Shown here: positions 35,480 to 44,220 of the stretch, piece after piece
Layout: every line of letters begins with the position of its first letter
Position numbering within the stretch: position 1 is the first letter of the stretch
Assembly: GCA_051208045.1 (NCBI GenBank)
Contig: JBPJFY010000003.1
Span: forward strand, 62,001-126,000
Direction: 5' to 3'
Origin: LZORAL124-50-18 sp051208045
Lineage (GTDB): Bacteria > Pseudomonadota > Gammaproteobacteria > Pseudomonadales > Oleiphilaceae
Length of the DNA: 64,000 nucleotides
Notes under the pieces: generated by a model
Database searches by the model: none
Seen by the model: only the letters and a program-made list of their open reading frames with translations
Told to the model about the DNA's origin: nothing
Position numbers and translations under genes: made by a program

Positions 35480-35845
35480 CTAATCGGCTTGAAGGTGAAA
35501 GAGCTTTCTCAGAACAAATTCCAGTTTTACCACAAGCAGCACAATAACAATACCGATTAATAGAGAAAAGCCGGCCTTTTCTGCCACATCGATATTGCCG
35601 AGCACATACTCGTAACTACCGACAAGAAACGCCGGTACCATCCAGTTTTCCTGGGCATTCGTGTATACCGGCGTGTACAGCACAACCACCAATGACCACT
35701 GAATAAAACGCCTTAAAGCAAGAAACGGGAGTTTTCGTGTAAGGCGAAAAAAGACCAGTGAGAATCCGGTCGCTGAAAACAAATAAACGATCCACGCGAG
35801 CAGATATTGGTTTTCCGTGGTGACCCATGCCAAAACATCATCCAT
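35480..35845 (-). CDS. small inner-membrane protein of unknown function
   Basis: Protein of 121 aa with about four hydrophobic helices (LAWIVYLFSATGFSLVFF, WSLVVVLYTPVYT, MVPAFLVGSYEYVLG and FSLLIGIVIVLLVVKLEFVL). ATG 35845 has AGGA nine bases upstream and is preferred to TTG 35872. It follows ycgN by about 36 bases and is probably the last gene of the dnaX-to-ycgN block. I recognise no function. Similar small proteins downstream of this block are known only as hypotheticals. Confidence 0.75.
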   Translation of the reverse strand: MDDVLAWVTTENQYLLAWIVYLFSATGFSLVFFRLTRKLPFLALRRFIQWSLVVVLYTPVYTNAQENWMVPAFLVGSYEYVLGNIDVAEKAGFSLLIGIVIVLLVVKLEFVLRKLFHLQAD

Positions 35846-35881
35846 TTGATTTTTTCCTAAACTCAAGTCCAACGAGAGGCG

Positions 35882-36334
35882 CTATTTGATACCAATAATG
35901 ATATGGTCTTCCCAATCCTCTTCAGGCACCTCATTTTCAAACACGACCTTACCACGCACACTGATCTGCGCTTCATGAACGCTGTCACGAGTACCAGTGA
36001 TCAACGGATGCCATTCCGGCAGAGGGCGACCTTCATAGAGCACCCGGTAAGCACAGGTTGTTGGCAGCCATTCAATGTGCTCAAGATCAGACGGTTTAAG
36101 CCAAATGCACTGAGGCACAAGTTCGTGTCGCTCCTGGTAAACCGTACATTGGCATTTGCCTTCATCCAAATATTTACAGACGATATCGGTGTAATACACC
36201 TCGCCATCATCTTCGTCTTCGAGTTTTTGCAGGCAGCATCGCGCGCACCCGTCACACAACGACTCCCACTCTTCCGATGACATTTCGTCCAGTCGCTTTC
36301 GCTCCCAGAAGGGTTTTACTTTGTCGGCTGACAT
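35882..36334 (-). CDS. ycgN: YcgN-family cysteine-cluster protein
   Basis: Soluble protein (150 aa; E. coli YcgN has about 153) with the family's cysteine pattern: LCDGCARCC near residue 28, then C-x8-CQC, C in PQCIWL and TCAYR. The conserved WESLCDGC and EWHPLITG motifs match YcgN closely. The cysteines suggest a metal or Fe-S site (CxxxCxxC zinc/iron-binding family), but the biochemical role is not established. ATG 36334 is preferred, with GGGGAT seven bases upstream. It is separated from ycgL by a short repeat-rich spacer. Confidence 0.9.
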   Translation of the reverse strand: MSADKVKPFWERKRLDEMSSEEWESLCDGCARCCLQKLEDEDDGEVYYTDIVCKYLDEGKCQCTVYQERHELVPQCIWLKPSDLEHIEWLPTTCAYRVLYEGRPLPEWHPLITGTRDSVHEAQISVRGKVVFENEVPEEDWEDHIIIGIK

Positions 36335-36361
36335 ATCCGCTATCCCCGAGAACTTTTCAAA

Positions 36362-36430
36362 TAGCACTTCTCAAATTGCTCTTTTTTAGTTGCACTTCTC
36401 AACTTGTACTTCTCACTTCGTACTTCTTAA
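36362..36430. repeat. short imperfect tandem repeats between ycgL and ycgN
   Basis: Four degenerate copies of a unit like GCACTTCTCAA/GTACTTCTCA occur, with the middle ones about 14 bases apart. They fill most of the ycgN-ycgL gap and look like slippage-born sequence rather than a known site. Confidence 0.55.
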
Positions 36431-36440
36431 GAGGCACAGC

Positions 36441-36755
36441 TCAGGAATAACTGTTCTTGTTCACCACCGGATCTAATCCCAATCCTTTTCGATGTTCCAC
36501 GAGCAAGCTTTCCTCTACGTCAGGCATTTGGAGATAAAATCCTTTGTCTTGAATTGCAGCGAGTAACTCTTCCCCGGAAATTTTAGCCAGCGTTTTACTG
36601 GCATCCAGCAACAAATCCATGACATGTACAGGTTTGCCGAACACCTGATTCAGCGCTTCGGGAATCGCCTCCAGCCCGGCTTTTTTGTCCACATATAAAA
36701 ACATCCCTGCTTTTTTGCTGCTTTTATAAACCGAGCAAATCAAACGGTGGGTCAT
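36441..36755 (-). CDS. ycgL: YcgL-domain protein
   Basis: Small protein (104 aa) of the YcgL family (PF05166). Conserved features are CSVYKSSKKAGMFLYVDKK at the N-terminus, the central VPEAL-like IPEALNQVFGKPVHVMDLLL and the C-terminal GFYLQMPD. The family has a known fold but no proven activity. Its start overlaps the rnd stop codon by four bases (ATGA), the conserved arrangement in many gammaproteobacteria. Confidence 0.9.
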   Translation of the reverse strand: MTHRLICSVYKSSKKAGMFLYVDKKAGLEAIPEALNQVFGKPVHVMDLLLDASKTLAKISGEELLAAIQDKGFYLQMPDVEESLLVEHRKGLGLDPVVNKNSYS

Positions 36756-37912
36756 GATACTGTTGCCTCTGAATCGTTGTCCTGGTTTTGCGTTGAATTA
36801 AATTCAGCGACTAATGTTGTAATGCCGGTACCCACGCGTGACCAACGCCACCCCGCGTAAAAGTCCGGCACGAACAAATTGTTTTGTTTGCACGACACTG
36901 ACACCAGCTCTTCAAGTACTTTATTGTTACTCAGCATCTCGACAGGCAAGCCGTGCTGTTGTGCTGCCGAACGAATACTTTTTTTCAACGCCTTGTGGAG
37001 AGTTTGCTGCTGTGGTGTCAGCGGTGGCATGATGCGCTGAAAAGCTTGATTCGAATCCTCATCCTTCAGCCGCTGAACAATCTGTGCCCCATACGTTTTA
37101 ATTAACCGGGGCGCCAGCCCTTTTACCGTAAACAACTCAGCAACAGTACCGGGATTACTCTCAACGACAGGCTGCACCATTTTGTCCGGCAGAATGCGTG
37201 TGCGCGGGCGATTCTCCGCCATCGCCGTTTCTTCGCGCCAGCTGCAAAGGCTTTGAATCTTTCGCTGTTTCGAGACCGGCAGCTTCCAGGCTCCACGAAG
37301 TTTCAGATAGTACATCGCCGGATCGGAAGGCGCACAAATACCCTCGATGATGCGGGCGCACTCTTCTTCCACGATACCATTCAGTGATTGGGCTATCAAT
37401 TCATTGTGCAGTTTTGGGTAGAGCTGCATCAAATAGGCGACATCATTCGCCGCATAGTTCATTTGCTCATCAGAAAGCGGTCGTGCGGTCCAGTCCGATC
37501 GCGTTTCAGATTTATCCAACTGAACCCCGAGCAGCGTTTGACACAGATTGGCAAATCCCAGCGACTGACCAATTCCCAGAAGGCCTGCGGCTGTTTGAGT
37601 ATCGAAGATATGGACGGGTGTGATATTCAGCCAATGATGAAACAGGTCTATATCCTCACCAATCGCATGCATTACTTTTTTCACGCGTGTGGTCAGTAAA
37701 ATGGCTTTCAGACCATCCCAGTTCATATTAACTGTCGGGTCAATCAGAAAAATTCGATGTCCTGCCGCGATTTGAACCAGGCCAGGATTTGAGTAAAACG
37801 TATCTGTTCGAACAAACTCTGTGTCGAGGCCGATCAGTTCATAGCCTTCACAAAAAGCCAAGGCATCATCCAGCTGGTGTTGCTGCGTAATGTATTCACT
37901 GTGCTGACTCAT
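36752..37912 (-). CDS. rnd: Ribonuclease D
   Basis: 3'-5' exoribonuclease (386 aa; E. coli RNase D has 375) that trims tRNA precursors and other stable RNAs. The DEDD nuclease residues are visible: LDTEFVRTDTFY (Exo I), MHAIGEDIDLF (Exo II) and NYAANDVAYL (Exo III, DEDDy). An HRDC domain lies at about residues 210-290. The gene overlaps recR by an ATGA junction and ycgL by another, giving a tightly coupled operon. Confidence 0.94.
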   Translation of the reverse strand: MSQHSEYITQQHQLDDALAFCEGYELIGLDTEFVRTDTFYSNPGLVQIAAGHRIFLIDPTVNMNWDGLKAILLTTRVKKVMHAIGEDIDLFHHWLNITPVHIFDTQTAAGLLGIGQSLGFANLCQTLLGVQLDKSETRSDWTARPLSDEQMNYAANDVAYLMQLYPKLHNELIAQSLNGIVEEECARIIEGICAPSDPAMYYLKLRGAWKLPVSKQRKIQSLCSWREETAMAENRPRTRILPDKMVQPVVESNPGTVAELFTVKGLAPRLIKTYGAQIVQRLKDEDSNQAFQRIMPPLTPQQQTLHKALKKSIRSAAQQHGLPVEMLSNNKVLEELVSVSCKQNNLFVPDFYAGWRWSRVGTGITTLVAEFNSTQNQDNDSEATVS

Positions 37913-38508
37913 TTAAAGGGTTTCCTGCCGCTGAAAGCATAACTCAGAGTGGCGCCGTCCAGATAACCCAGCTCGCCACCCGTTGGCATACCATGGGCCA
38001 GACGCGTCACCGTGAGCGCATCGTTCTCGAAGATGTCTGCGATATAATGTGCGGTGGCTTCCCCTTCCATCGTCGGATTGGTCGCAACAACCACCTCAGT
38101 GCAGGCCGTACTGCGAACAAGCTTTGCCAGCTCGGGTATGCCAATTTCATCCGGCCCCAGGCCTTCGATGGGTGACAGACGCCCCAAGAGAACGAAATAA
38201 ATTCCCCGGTATGCCCCGAGGTTTTCAATCGCTTGCATGTCGGTGGGCGACTCCACCACACAGATCACGGAGGCGTCCCGTCGGGGATTCGCACACACCG
38301 AGCACAACTCGGATTCGGTAAAGGTCCGACATTGCTGACAACGTTTGATTTCTTTCATTGCCTGCTGTAACGCGTCTGATAACGTTAACCCACCAGGACG
38401 GTCACGCTCCAACAGGTGGAAAGCCATCCTTAATGCGGTTTTTTTTCCTACGCCGGGCAAACAACTGAGGGCATCAACCAATTGATTGATCAATGGGGAA
38501 AAGCTCAA
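37909..38508 (-). CDS. recR: Recombination mediator protein RecR
   Basis: RecR (199 aa; E. coli 201), which with RecO and RecF loads RecA on gapped DNA. It shows the N-terminal helix-hairpin-helix LPGVGKKTALRMAF, a C4 zinc finger (CQQC and CSVC), a Toprim domain with ICVVESPTD, and the C-terminal Walker B-like and ATPT/ATNPTMEGEATA motifs. It follows ybaB by 12 bases, the common gammaproteobacterial order. Confidence 0.96.
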   Translation of the reverse strand: MSFSPLINQLVDALSCLPGVGKKTALRMAFHLLERDRPGGLTLSDALQQAMKEIKRCQQCRTFTESELCSVCANPRRDASVICVVESPTDMQAIENLGAYRGIYFVLLGRLSPIEGLGPDEIGIPELAKLVRSTACTEVVVATNPTMEGEATAHYIADIFENDALTVTRLAHGMPTGGELGYLDGATLSYAFSGRKPFK

Positions 38509-38520
38509 ATGGACCGCCCG

Positions 38521-38856
38521 CTACTTAAAGTTAGCAGGGTTAAAGCCCGGAGGCATGTTGAACCCTTGGGTAAATCCGGAAATCTTGTCTTTATTCGCCG
38601 ATTCAATTTTACGTACGGCGTCATTAACAGCCGCCGCCAGCAAATCTTCCAGCATTTCCTTCTCTTCCGACAGCACAGCAGGGTCAATCGTCACTTTTTT
38701 AACGTCATGCCGACCATTCATGATGACCTGAACCAAACCAGCGCCGGCTTCTCCAACCACCTCCGCATTCGCCAACTCTTCCTGAGTTTTTTGAAATTGT
38801 TCCTGCAATTTCTGGGCTTGTTTCATCAAGTCGCCCATATTCAAACCTTCAAACAT
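38521..38856 (-). CDS. ybaB: YbaB/EbfC nucleoid-associated protein
   Basis: Small DNA-binding protein (111 aa) of the YbaB/EbfC family. It forms tweezer-like dimers and binds the nucleoid without strong sequence preference. Signature parts are MKQAQKLQEQFQKTQEEL (coiled arm), GLVQVIMNGRHDVKKVTIDP and the C-terminal MPPGF. It lies between dnaX and recR, as in E. coli. Confidence 0.95.
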   Translation of the reverse strand: MFEGLNMGDLMKQAQKLQEQFQKTQEELANAEVVGEAGAGLVQVIMNGRHDVKKVTIDPAVLSEEKEMLEDLLAAAVNDAVRKIESANKDKISGFTQGFNMPPGFNPANFK

Positions 38857-38931
38857 ACCAAACCTACTCTCTTTACGTGGAGATTCATTACTGAAAGTGT
38901 ACCATTATCTGCGTGTAGACACACATTTCGC

Positions 38932-40821
38932 TCAATCTATGGGCTCGATGGAAGACTCAACCACGGTTCCTTCAAATTGCTGAACCAGGCTCTGTACAAT
39001 CGGGTCGGCATAAATGACATCCACCGCTTGTAACCGCCTCTCCTCTTTCAGCCGCTCTCTCCGCTTTGCAGGCGTTTCAACCTCGGGAACACATTCGCGA
39101 AACACAACATCTTCGATTTCCTGAGGCAGTGTACCCTGGCTCAATATCGCTTCACGAATATTTTTCTTGTGATTATCCGTCAGTAAACGGGCGGTGACAG
39201 GATCGACCTGTAGCTCAATTACGGCAGGCGAACTTTGCACCCAGGCACAATTTGATGCCAAATTCAACGTCATGCCAGCCAGTCCGAGATTGCGGTAGTC
39301 CTCCCCCCAGAAAAAAGGGCTTTCGGTCACATCGTTTTGGTCTGGTGACGGCTGAACGGCCTGCAGACTATCAACATTTTCCGTTTTTTCTTCGGCCACG
39401 GCTAATTTCGGCTCTGCAACTGCAGGAGGCGATGGAAGATTAACTGACGGGGTCTCATCAGCGAAATCATCGGCATCCTCAGGCATATCAGGATAATCAT
39501 GAGGAATCGATTCAAAGGCCGGGTGTGTCGTCGCCAACGCTGATGCAACAGCCGAACTATCGTCAGAATGGAGGGTGGACTCAGAAACTTGCACCGGCTC
39601 TTGGGAAACGTCTTCAGGCGACTTCAGGGTTTCAGAATTTTTTTTTTGCTCTTCCTGAACCGTACTTGGAGACTCTTCAGTTACGGGCTCTTGCGCCGGT
39701 AAGGGCGGACGCTCACCCAAGTCTTCAGCAGAATCAACGTTGGGCTTGAAAGCAAGCATGCGTAAGAGCACCATTTCAAAACCTGCTTTCCGGTCCGGAC
39801 ACAAGTCCAAATCCTTGCGCCCCATCAGCGCTATCTGATACCAGAGTTGCACATCTTCAACGAGGAGCGCTTGCGCCAGACGAACGATTTCTTCCTGATC
39901 TCCCAAATGATTCTCGGTGATACCGGGCACCATTTGCTCCAGCGCCACGCGATGCAACACATCAATAATATTGGCCAGTAACTCTTTGTAATCCGGAGAA
40001 TATTGCACAATATCGTTAATCTGCATCAATAAATTTCGCGGATTCAATGTGGAGAGCGTCTCGATCAAACGAAGCGTCTGACCGTGATCAACCGTCCCCA
40101 ACATCTCACTGACCTGAGCTTCATGCAACGCGCTGTGACAAAAAGAAATGGCTTGATCCGTCAGGCTCAACGCATCCCGCATACTGCCTTCGGCGGCCCT
40201 GGCGAGCAACCACAGTGCGCCGGTAGTATATTCAATCTGCTCTTCAGATAGAACGAACGACAGGTGCGAGACAATTTTCTCCGCCGGCATATTCTTCAAA
40301 TTAAATTGCAGGCAACGCGATAAAATGGTGACCGGGAGTTTTTGTGGGTCGGTGGTAGCAAACAGGAATTTTACATGTTCCGGGGGCTCTTCCAGCGTTT
40401 TCAACAAGGCATTGAAGCTCTGGGTTGTGAGCATGTGAACTTCGTCGATCAAATAGACTTTGAACCGCGCGCGTGTCGGGGCATATTGTACGTTTTCCAA
40501 CAGCTCCCGCATATCTTCCACTTTGGTTCGGGAAGCGGCATCTATCTCGATCAAATCAACAAATCGGCCTTCGCTGATTTCATTACAGCTGCTGCAGGTG
40601 CCACAGGGCTCGGAGGAAACGCCGGTTTCACAGTTGAGACAACGCGCAAGGATTCGACCCAGTGTTGTTTTTCCCACACCGCGCGTGCCGGTAAACAGGT
40701 AGGCGTGGTGGAGTCTTTGGCTATCCAGCGAATGAATCAACGCTTTGAGAACGTGCTCTTGGCCCACCATCTCTTTGAATGATTTTGGGCGCCATTTCCT
40801 GGCCAGGACCTGATAACTCAT
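38932..40821 (-). CDS. dnaX: DNA polymerase III subunits tau/gamma
   Basis: Clamp-loader ATPase (629 aa from ATG 40821; E. coli tau has 643). Domain I shows Walker A GTRGVGKTT, a C4 zinc module (C-x8-C-x2-C-x2-C), Walker B LIDEVHML and sensor 1 LFATTDPQ; the SRC motif is ILSRCLQF. Domain III ends near residue 370. An acidic, low-complexity domain IV follows, and then a C-terminal domain V needed to bind the polymerase alpha subunit. A run of ten A in the coding strand at about codon 392 could produce the truncated gamma form. The longer frame starts at 40842, but MSYQVLARKWRPK is the family N-terminus. Confidence 0.95.
   Translation of the reverse strand: MSYQVLARKWRPKSFKEMVGQEHVLKALIHSLDSQRLHHAYLFTGTRGVGKTTLGRILARCLNCETGVSSEPCGTCSSCNEISEGRFVDLIEIDAASRTKVEDMRELLENVQYAPTRARFKVYLIDEVHMLTTQSFNALLKTLEEPPEHVKFLFATTDPQKLPVTILSRCLQFNLKNMPAEKIVSHLSFVLSEEQIEYTTGALWLLARAAEGSMRDALSLTDQAISFCHSALHEAQVSEMLGTVDHGQTLRLIETLSTLNPRNLLMQINDIVQYSPDYKELLANIIDVLHRVALEQMVPGITENHLGDQEEIVRLAQALLVEDVQLWYQIALMGRKDLDLCPDRKAGFEMVLLRMLAFKPNVDSAEDLGERPPLPAQEPVTEESPSTVQEEQKKNSETLKSPEDVSQEPVQVSESTLHSDDSSAVASALATTHPAFESIPHDYPDMPEDADDFADETPSVNLPSPPAVAEPKLAVAEEKTENVDSLQAVQPSPDQNDVTESPFFWGEDYRNLGLAGMTLNLASNCAWVQSSPAVIELQVDPVTARLLTDNHKKNIREAILSQGTLPQEIEDVVFRECVPEVETPAKRRERLKEERRLQAVDVIYADPIVQSLVQQFEGTVVESSIEPID
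39638..39647 (-). promoter_or_regulatory. A10 slippery run in dnaX, candidate programmed frameshift/slippage site
   Basis: The coding strand reads GAG CAA AAA AAA AAT TCT GAA. A -1 shift (or one extra A in the mRNA) gives AAA TTC TGA, and loss of one A gives ATT CTG AAA CCC TGA, so both alternative frames stop at once. AGGAAGAG just upstream could act as a stimulatory Shine-Dalgarno element. The shortened product would have about 396 residues and keep domains I-III. Confidence 0.65.
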
Positions 40822-40969
40822 AAATAGCGGATACCGCACCAACTGTGACTAAAGATGCCAAATACTAACACAATCGATAGAGCATCAGACAAGTAATTTA
40901 ACGGTATTCAACGTAAGAAAACAGCACAAGAAACAGTGTAAGATCAGAGAGGATGACATAGCAAGAGAG

Positions 40970-41082
40970 GTGGCGACTTCCGCCAGCCAGTTCTCGGCAC
41001 ACGATCCAACGTTGCGGCTGCTCCCTTCCGGGCCTGACCGGGTTCACGTGTTCACGTTGCGAGGAAACCGACGAAAGTCACC
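40970..41082 (-). ncRNA. ffs: signal recognition particle RNA (4.5S, small bacterial type)
   Basis: The minus strand contains the SRP core GGTCAGGCCCGGAAGG followed by GAGCAGCC, the tetraloop and symmetric loop bound by Ffh. Flanking arms pair along the length (GGTGACTTTCG at the 5' end with GGAAGTCGCCACC at the 3' end), giving a single long hairpin of about 113 nt. It lies 148 bases upstream of dnaX, a common location in gammaproteobacteria. The ends are placed by the terminal helix and may be off by a few bases. Confidence 0.93.
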
Positions 41083-41247
41083 ATAACAAGCGAGCGCGCA
41101 TCATAACAAAAGCCGGATACGAAGTTCAATGAGTTTATTAACTTTTTCCAACGGGAAAGAATTCGTATGAAATTTGGCGGCACATACTAAATTTTTGTGT
41201 TAGCTTACAGTTGTTTACTTAAATACGCACAGGCACGCGACGGCACT

Positions 41248-41865
41248 ATGAAGGCATTGAACGATATCATCTTCAAATGGTTAAGACACCGCAAACGGGT
41301 AAAGGATCTCATTGAGAAATCAGAAAATCTGCTCAAAGTATTGTCTGAAAATGACCGCGTCACCCGGGCGATGATTCTCGCCATGTCAGCGGTGTATCGA
41401 AACCGTGTCATTGACCGCTCTGCCCAGCTTTCAAAGGCCCTTAATTACACCGAGAAAATGAGTAAGGAACGCATTGGGCTTATTTTTGAACTCATGCAAG
41501 CCATCCAGACGAAAATGCAGCAGGAGAAAAATGCACTGGACCAGAAACTCGAAGCGCTGGAAGTACGAGAAAATGCGAAAGTGACCCACTGGCGCAAATC
41601 GCAATTGGGGATGGATCTCTGGATGGTGACCATTGGTACCGGCTACACGCCCAAAATTCAGACCACGGTGAATAAAGTCTGGCAACTACTCGATGAATCT
41701 TCCGCCGACCTTGACATTGCCCTGGAAAACCTGGAGCAGCTGCAAAACACGGTAAATGATCTGAGCCCCAGTCAGACGGAAATGTTTGGCGATATTTCCG
41801 ACGCCCAATGGCGCGCGCTTTGTGCTTTTCGACCGTCATTTTTTAACGCCAAAACCGCCTTATAA
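41248..41865 (+). CDS. hypothetical coiled-coil cytosolic protein
   Basis: Protein of 205 aa with no signal peptide or membrane helix. The middle (residues about 60-110) is heptad-like and rich in Lys, Glu and Leu. The C-terminus has a second helical part (DLDIALENLEQLQNTVNDL). I do not recognise the family. The open frame extends back to 41197, but ATG 41248 is the first ATG; no clear ribosome site is visible. It is 134 bases upstream of the hybrid histidine kinase on the same strand and might be co-transcribed, but no functional link is shown. Confidence 0.65.
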   Translation: MKALNDIIFKWLRHRKRVKDLIEKSENLLKVLSENDRVTRAMILAMSAVYRNRVIDRSAQLSKALNYTEKMSKERIGLIFELMQAIQTKMQQEKNALDQKLEALEVRENAKVTHWRKSQLGMDLWMVTIGTGYTPKIQTTVNKVWQLLDESSADLDIALENLEQLQNTVNDLSPSQTEMFGDISDAQWRALCAFRPSFFNAKTAL

Positions 41866-41999
41866 CCAAAACCCTCTTTTGTTAGGGCAAAAAAGACTAA
41901 GAATCGAAAGCCTGGCGCTTGTATAAGCACAATTTGCCGTTAGGCTTTAAGTTAGAACGATTCTACTCTTGCTTGGAAGCTTTTTCAGGACTCATCGCC

Positions 42000-43901
42000 A
42001 TGGCTACGAAGCGGACTTGGACTGTCCAGTCACTCTATCTTGCGTATGGAGTGGCCCCGTTGGTAATACTCTCTTTTCTTTTTTCATTGTTTACGTTCTA
42101 TGACGCTTCACCTACCGCATCCAACTATTTCAAAACTGCGGTCACATTGACGAAACAAATCGCGCCTGCCATTGAGACGCAACTCTATACCAAAGACCAG
42201 GACAGCCTGGGCAGGCAGTTGGAAGGATTCATTGAAGATCAACGAATCAGCCAGCTGCGCGTTCTGGACGCGCAAGACACTGAACTGTTTGTCTTTAACC
42301 GGGACGACAGCAAAACAGGCTATCTGCATAAAAGCAACCTTATGAAATCCGAGGTGATGCCTTCCAACCATGGCAGTTCAAACACCTTCAAACGCGACGT
42401 AAAGCTCGATGAGTCTGACTTTATCCTGGGCCGACTGGAAATCGGATTAGAGGAACAAGGGAAATCTCTGGCACAATTTTTTAACTCCTCCCTGCTGGTC
42501 GTTTTTGCCGTGATCATGCTTATCGCCTGGATGGCAAGCCGTTTTATTGAGGGGCGCGTACTCGAACCGATTGAGCACATAAAGCAGTGGTCAAACAGGG
42601 AAGGAAATAACACGCCATTCACACCGATAGCTACCGAAATCGAAGAGCTGGATTCCCTGCAGGAAGCGTTTACGAAAATGGTGGGCGATTTGGCGTCCAA
42701 AAATGCACAGATTCAGTATGGAACACAGCATTCCAGTGAAACACAACAAACTCTGGTGGAGCGCATTGCTACTCAGGGATTGTTTCTGGAGCGTATCACC
42801 CATGAACTGCGCAGCCCGTTAAACGGGGTGTATGGCATGTTGCAATTATTGAGCGATAACCCTGAGCCAACCATGGAAGCGGAATATGTCAACATCGCCA
42901 AAACCTCTACTGAAAAGTTAATGACGGTGACTGACCAGATTCGGGACTTTATTAACCTGGAAAATGGTGCGCTGCACATCGAGCCCCGACATGTTTCCCT
43001 GCCAGATGTAATCAAATCCATTTACCTGCTCTTTACTGATGAAGCCAACGCCAAGGGCCTGAAGTATGCGATTTCGGTACAGGGGGACAAAGAACCCATT
43101 CTGGCGTACGCCGATGATTCGCGGATTAAACAGATTTTATATGATCTGCTGAAAAATGCCGTAACTCACACTGAACATGGCGAAGTGCGGATTTCGACGA
43201 CCATGACCGTGAGTAATCACCTCCAAATGGAGGTAGCGATTGATGATTCCGGAACCACGATCCCGGATTCACAGTTTAAACACGTGCTCGACCCCGTGAA
43301 ATCGTTTTCCCTGAAAGGGGATAACCGTTTTGGCCCCTTCATTCTCAGGCTCATCAACATCAATAAACTGGTGATGTTGTTAGGCGGGACGTTCAGCGTA
43401 AGCCAGTCCAATTTTGGCGGGGTACGTTTCGTTTTGAACCTGACGTTCCCATACCGAACTGTCACTGCACAGGTGGTCTCCAAAGCGCCGGTCATTGATC
43501 ATCCCGCAGCAAAAATTCTGCTGGTCGAAGATAATCCTGTGAGCCAGAAAGTGGCTCAGGCGTTGTTAGCAAAGTTAAACATGGAATGCGACATTGCGAG
43601 CAACGGCAAGCAGGCGGTCAACCTGCATCAATCGGATATGTATGATGTGATTTTTATGGATTGCCAGATGCCGGTTATGGACGGTTATGAAGCCACTCGC
43701 AGAATACGCAAGCACGAACAGGATCAGCGCAATCCCCGAACACCGATTATTGCCCTCACTGCTGATGCCCTGCCCGGCGTTGAAGAGCGCTGTCTTGAGG
43801 CTGGCATGGATGCCTACATCACCAAACCGGTGACGAAAGAACGGCTCATACAGATGATTGAACGCTACACAACGACCCAGGAATCAACACAACGGGTATA
43901 A
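42000..43901 (+). CDS. hybrid sensor histidine kinase/response regulator
   Basis: Membrane sensor of 633 aa. A first helix lies near residues 14-34, then a periplasmic sensing domain of about 125 residues, a second helix near 163-180, and a HAMP-like linker. The HisKA H-box ITHELRSPLNG carries His268, and the N-box LLKNAVTH carries Asn386. A C-terminal receiver domain has LLVEDNPVSQ and phospho-acceptor Asp554 in MDCQMPVMDG. The ATP-binding G1 and G2 boxes are weak (DDSGTTIPD and DNRFGPF instead of DxGxGI and GxGxGL), so kinase activity may be altered. ATG 42000 is preferred, with AGGA upstream. The overall plan is BarA/TorS-like without an Hpt domain. Confidence 0.87.
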   Translation: MATKRTWTVQSLYLAYGVAPLVILSFLFSLFTFYDASPTASNYFKTAVTLTKQIAPAIETQLYTKDQDSLGRQLEGFIEDQRISQLRVLDAQDTELFVFNRDDSKTGYLHKSNLMKSEVMPSNHGSSNTFKRDVKLDESDFILGRLEIGLEEQGKSLAQFFNSSLLVVFAVIMLIAWMASRFIEGRVLEPIEHIKQWSNREGNNTPFTPIATEIEELDSLQEAFTKMVGDLASKNAQIQYGTQHSSETQQTLVERIATQGLFLERITHELRSPLNGVYGMLQLLSDNPEPTMEAEYVNIAKTSTEKLMTVTDQIRDFINLENGALHIEPRHVSLPDVIKSIYLLFTDEANAKGLKYAISVQGDKEPILAYADDSRIKQILYDLLKNAVTHTEHGEVRISTTMTVSNHLQMEVAIDDSGTTIPDSQFKHVLDPVKSFSLKGDNRFGPFILRLININKLVMLLGGTFSVSQSNFGGVRFVLNLTFPYRTVTAQVVSKAPVIDHPAAKILLVEDNPVSQKVAQALLAKLNMECDIASNGKQAVNLHQSDMYDVIFMDCQMPVMDGYEATRRIRKHEQDQRNPRTPIIALTADALPGVEERCLEAGMDAYITKPVTKERLIQMIERYTTTQESTQRV

Positions 43902-43998
43902 ATTGAACCCATTTTGATCAATGCGGGTAATTGAGTTTTCAATTGGCAGAGAGTGGTTGCTTTTGGCCAGGAGTTATATTAGAGTAGCGCCCCTCAAC

Positions 43999-44086
43999 GG
44001 AGAGGTGTCCGAGTGGCCGAAGGAGCACGCCTGGAAAGTGTGTATACCGCAAGGTATCGAGGGTTCGAATCCCTCCCTCTCCGCCA
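43999..44086 (+). tRNA. tRNA-Ser (anticodon GGA)
   Basis: A type II tRNA with long variable arm, 88 nt including the encoded CCA. The acceptor stem is GGAGAGG paired with CCTCTCC, discriminator G then CCA. The anticodon loop CTGGAAA gives GGA. The T arm reads GAGGGTTCGAATCCCTC. It is followed by a clear terminator. Confidence 0.96.
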
Positions 44087-44097
44087 AGTTTTTTTGA
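44075..44097 (+). repeat. direct repeat copy 1, 3' end of tRNA-Ser
   Basis: The 23 bases run from CCCTCTCCGCCA through the following AAG and T-run to GA. They recur with one mismatch at 44221-44243. This is the pattern left by integration at a tRNA 3' end. Confidence 0.6.
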
Positions 44098-44099
44098 TG

Positions 44100-44127
44100 A
44101 AAAGCCCAGCATAACGCTGGGCTTTTT
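44100..44127 (+). terminator. terminator of tRNA-Ser
   Basis: GCCCAGC-ATAAC-GCTGGGC with flanking A and T runs (stem up to AAAAGCCCAGC/GCTGGGCTTTTT) forms a classic rho-independent terminator 13 bases after the tRNA. Confidence 0.88.
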
Positions 44128-44156
44128 GCTTTCTGGCGTTCGGTCGCAAGCGTCCG

Positions 44157-44179
44157 GAACTCAATGATTCATTGAGTTC
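44157..44179. repeat. perfect 11-bp palindrome between the tRNA-end repeats
   Basis: GAACTCAATGA and TCATTGAGTTC flank a single T. It lies inside the 146-base segment bounded by the two tRNA-end repeats. It could be a relic of the integrated element or a protein site. Confidence 0.5.
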
Positions 44180-44220
44180 GTTTCGCAGGCGAAAGCGATG
44201 CTTTCTTTGACCTGCTCCCC

